Below are positions 61,705 to 64,000 of a DNA stretch of 64,000 nt, piece after piece. The notes under the pieces were generated by a model. That model was given only the letters and a program-made list of their open reading frames with translations, ran no database searches and was not told the DNA's origin. Each line of letters opens with the position of its first letter. The stretch's first letter is position 1. Origin of the DNA: Allomuricauda sp. ARW1Y1 (GTDB taxonomy: Bacteria > Bacteroidota > Bacteroidia > Flavobacteriales > Flavobacteriaceae). The position numbers and the translations under genes were made by a program. Where the stretch lies: NCBI RefSeq assembly GCF_013407935.1, contig NZ_JACBZU010000003.1, forward strand, positions 186,001-250,000. Reading direction: 5' to 3'.

Positions 61705-62610
61705 TCAAATAGTTTGTGGGTTGATATATGTTTCAAATGTGAGAGCTGAAGTCTCTTTCGATCTTAGCTTGCCAAATGCTTGCTGTAACCTAAGGGTCAC
61801 TGCGCCAACCTGTTCTCCGTGAAAATACACATGATTCCCAAGCTTTGCAATGGCAGCCACTTGTGTGGTGGTACCCGTAAAGAAGGCTTCGTCCATTTGT
61901 TCAATTTCATTTTCGATCACGGCTTGTTCCAATACAGGAATTCCCAGCTCATGGCAAAGTTGAATTACAATCATTCGGGTAACACCATTCAGGATGTGTT
62001 CATTGGCCGGGTGGGTAATCACTGTCCCGTCTTTTACGAAAAAGATATTGGTATGGGAACCTTCGGTGATAACCCCGTCCCGAACCAAGGCGGCCTCATC
62101 GACACCATTGTTCATGGCTGCCTCATTGGCCATAATGTTTCCCAACAACGAAACCGATTTGATGTCACAACGGTGCCATCGGACATCGGGTACCAAAATA
62201 GCGTTCATTTTGTTGGGGTTGACCTTGGGCAATGCATAGGGTAGTGCATACATCATCACACTGGGAGTTGCTTCCTTTGGATACGCATGTTTTCGGGCAG
62301 CAATACCTCGGGTTACCTGCATGTAGATCAAACAAGACTTATCCACCAGTCCAGAGGCCCGAAACAGGGGTTCCAGATTGCGCTCAACTTCTTTCACGTT
62401 AAAAGCAATATGGATTTTATTTAAATTATTTTGTAATCGGTCGAGATGTGCTTTTTTGTAAAAAATGCCGTTTTCCAACTGCACCATGACTTCGTAAATA
62501 CCATCCCCAAACAAAAAACCACGGTCAAATACCGATATTCGTGCTTCTTCGGATGAATGGATTTCACCATTGATAAACACTTTGGGAGGAAACTTTCCTT
62601 GGGGCAGCAT
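61705..62610 (-). CDS. Class IV aminotransferase, D-amino acid or branched-chain type
   Basis: The 301-residue cytoplasmic PLP enzyme of fold type IV has FDRGFLFGDGIYEVMVQ, the catalytic Lys in CDIKSVSLLGNIMA, and the PLP phosphate-binding segments EGSHTNIFFV and GVTRMIVIQL. The pattern VRWHRCDIKSVSLL is closest to D-alanine aminotransferase-like members, but IlvE-like or aminodeoxychorismate-lyase-like specificity cannot be excluded. It is upstream of and co-directional with the M20 peptidase. Confidence 0.88.
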   Translation of the reverse strand: MLPQGKFPPKVFINGEIHSSEEARISVFDRGFLFGDGIYEVMVQLENGIFYKKAHLDRLQNNLNKIHIAFNVKEVERNLEPLFRASGLVDKSCLIYMQVTRGIAARKHAYPKEATPSVMMYALPYALPKVNPNKMNAILVPDVRWHRCDIKSVSLLGNIMANEAAMNNGVDEAALVRDGVITEGSHTNIFFVKDGTVITHPANEHILNGVTRMIVIQLCHELGIPVLEQAVIENEIEQMDEAFFTGTTTQVAAIAKLGNHVYFHGEQVGAVTLRLQQAFGKLRSKETSALTFETYINPQTI

Positions 62611-62816
62611 AGTTTAGCAGCTTTACGTAAAAAAGGTTGATGTTCAAAAACTGTGAAGTTAACCGTTATTCCCCTTAACTGAAAATTTAGTATCAAAGTT
62701 TGATAGAGGACTTTTGGAGTTGACCACCGATGACATCCAGTTGGAATAATGGGTATTTGTCTGGAAGGTTTTCATTTTTGTTCACTTTTCCCGTACTTCA
62801 CCAAAAAAGAGCGCTT

Positions 62817-63338
62817 ATGATCATTTTTGTGGATATGGACGAGGTTATCGCAGATGCCTATCAAGCCCATATCGATATTTATAACCAAGAGTTTGATGCC
62901 CAATTTACAGCCGAAGAATGCATGGGCAGGGAGTTTTGGCAATGTGTCCCGCAGGAGCATCAACAATCGGTGAGAGACCATACACACCGCGATGGCTTTT
63001 TCAAAAATTTGAAAGTCATCGATGGCAGTCAGGACGTGTTGGAAGCATTGAGCAAAAAGCACGAAGTCTACATCGCATCCGCGGCGATGGAGTTTCCACA
63101 ATCGCTTCGGGAAAAATCCGATTGGTTGGACCAATTTTTCCCCTTTATCCCATGGCAAAATCGAATATTGTGCGGGAATAAGCATGTGCTCAAAGGCGAT
63201 GTGCTCATCGATGACCGAAGCAAAAACCTGGGCTTTTTTGATGGCCGGTCCATTATGTTCACTTCGCCCCACAATACCGAGGTCAAAACCTTTGAGCGGG
63301 CGGATACTTGGCGCGATATCGCCGATAAACTTTTGTAA
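62817..63338 (+). CDS. 5'(3')-deoxyribonucleotidase-like HAD phosphatase
   Basis: ATG 62817 (IIFVDMDEVIADAYQAH) gives 173 residues. HAD motif I is VDMDEV (nucleophile Asp 6, acid Asp 8), motif II is the Ser in IASAAME, and motif III/IV is VLKGDVLIDDRSKN with the Asp pair. The segment PWQNRILCGNKHVLKGD fits the NT5C family of small 5'(3')-deoxyribonucleotidases that trim dNMP pools. It is divergent from the aminotransferase gene and 12 bp before the hydrolase gene. Confidence 0.88.
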   Translation: MIIFVDMDEVIADAYQAHIDIYNQEFDAQFTAEECMGREFWQCVPQEHQQSVRDHTHRDGFFKNLKVIDGSQDVLEALSKKHEVYIASAAMEFPQSLREKSDWLDQFFPFIPWQNRILCGNKHVLKGDVLIDDRSKNLGFFDGRSIMFTSPHNTEVKTFERADTWRDIADKLL

Positions 63339-63350
63339 CTTGTGAACGCA

Positions 63351-64000
63351 ATGGGGAATAAATTGGGAAAGCTTTTACTTTTGGTTGGTTTGATAATGTT
63401 TCAGGCCTGTGCCGCCCAATCCCATTTGGTGGCCGATGAGCTGGAAACCGTAACCAAGGAGAATTTAAAATACTATTTGTACTATCCCGAACATTATTTT
63501 GATTCGGAGGAAACCTTTGGACTGTTGCTTTTTCTTCACGGAGGTGGTGAATCGGGTAGGGCGCTGGAGGAAATAAAGGATACAGGTCCGCCCAAAATGC
63601 TGGCCGAAGGCAAGCAATTTCCATTTTTGATACTGGCCCCGCAAAATTCCCACGCCAAAAAATGGTGGAATACCGAAGCGGTCATTCAATTGCTCGATTC
63701 CGTTACAAGGATGAACAGAGTGGACAAAAACAGGATTTATCTATCAGGGCTGAGCAGGGGAGGAAGTGCCGCTTGGGAGCTTGCTACGCAATATCCGGAT
63801 AAGTTTGCCGCCATGGCCGTGGTGTGCGGGATGACACCTTTGCCCTATGCACACTGGATAGACCAAGAAATGCCTATTTGGGTGTTCCATGGCGATCAAG
63901 ACGATGTCATTGATGTGGAAGAGTCCGATAAAATGGTGGCTAAATTGCGAGACATGGGGCACGACGTCCGATATACCAGATATAAAGGCGTAGGACACAA
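63351..64000 (+). CDS. Lipoprotein carboxylesterase/phospholipase-like hydrolase (partial)
   Basis: ATG 63351 (GNKLGKLLLLVGLIMFQACA) opens a frame that runs off the end of the window, so about 216 residues are visible and the C-terminus is missing. A lipobox (MFQAC) indicates a lipoprotein. The alpha/beta-hydrolase fold shows the oxyanion segment LLLFLHGGGESG, the nucleophile in YLSGLSRGGSAAWELA, the acid in FHGDQDDVIDVEES and the His in YKGVGH at the very edge. This matches dienelactone-hydrolase/phospholipase-carboxylesterase-type secreted enzymes of Bacteroidota. Substrate unknown. Confidence 0.88.
   Translation, partial: MGNKLGKLLLLVGLIMFQACAAQSHLVADELETVTKENLKYYLYYPEHYFDSEETFGLLLFLHGGGESGRALEEIKDTGPPKMLAEGKQFPFLILAPQNSHAKKWWNTEAVIQLLDSVTRMNRVDKNRIYLSGLSRGGSAAWELATQYPDKFAAMAVVCGMTPLPYAHWIDQEMPIWVFHGDQDDVIDVEESDKMVAKLRDMGHDVRYTRYKGVGH

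Overview
The window looks like a chromosome segment of a marine Flavobacteriaceae bacterium (Bacteroidota). The lineage evidence is a SusC/SusD pair, a PorP/SprF protein, a giant adhesin with a gliding-motility C-terminal domain, a DUF6090 protein, an NrtR-type sugar regulator, TAnnTTTG-type -7 promoter boxes and few Shine-Dalgarno sequences. A Muricauda/Flagellimonas-like genus is my guess from overall feel, not a measured placement. No phage, insertion sequence or CRISPR array was seen.

Layout. 1-944: the end of a beta-CASP RNA-processing metallo-hydrolase, then uracil phosphoribosyltransferase. 1,030-13,475: a stress island with a CbpA-type J-protein and its CbpM modulator, four universal stress proteins, a TerB-like protein, a PAS histidine kinase overlapping a receiver-Crp fusion regulator, a frameshifted small protein, Hsp20 flanked by two related helical proteins, D-lactate dehydrogenase and cardiolipin synthase. 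13,821-24,681: a TldD/TldE pair, then a translationally coupled DUF4159 / MoxR / DUF58 / BatA / DUF4175 / membrane-protein operon. 24,701-32,897: a DUF6090 protein, a secreted esterase-like lipoprotein, pyruvate phosphate dikinase, and a YceI-porin-YceI cluster. 33,038-41,066: a secreted sugar isomerase-like protein, tRNA-Arg(TCT), a 46-residue membrane peptide, a flavin disulfide oxidoreductase with DUF427, EgtB and EgtD (ergothioneine synthesis), a Rho-N protein, MgtC, a GAF kinase and a lipoprotein. 41,187-47,895 (minus strand): DUF4347 protein, a 1743-residue adhesin with eleven 105-bp repeats, and PorP/SprF. 48,384-60,323: a Crp-family regulator, a Tat-exported Gfo/Idh/MocA oxidoreductase, an NrtR-like regulator, SusC, SusD and an FG-GAP/ASPIC lipoprotein. 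60,413-64,000: M20 peptidase, class IV aminotransferase, 5'-deoxyribonucleotidase-like protein and a truncated lipoprotein hydrolase.

The most interesting signal is a shared promoter architecture. A 12-bp palindrome, TGAY-N4-RTCA (the core of an FNR-type box), lies upstream of cbpA, of three of the four usp genes, of the terB-like gene, of two other stress-island genes, and between the divergent ppdK and yceI genes. In most cases its centre is 33-34 bp upstream of the centre of a TAnnTTTG-like box, the geometry of a class II activated promoter. The receiver-Crp fusion encoded in the same island keeps the Glu and Arg that read the TGA/TCA half-sites in Crp/Fnr proteins. Its partner kinase has a first PAS domain with a FixL-like His pattern. 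I infer a phosphorylation-controlled, Fnr-like energy or oxygen-limitation regulon, similar in content to the mycobacterial DosR dormancy regulon (Usp, Hsp20, fermentation and pyruvate enzymes).
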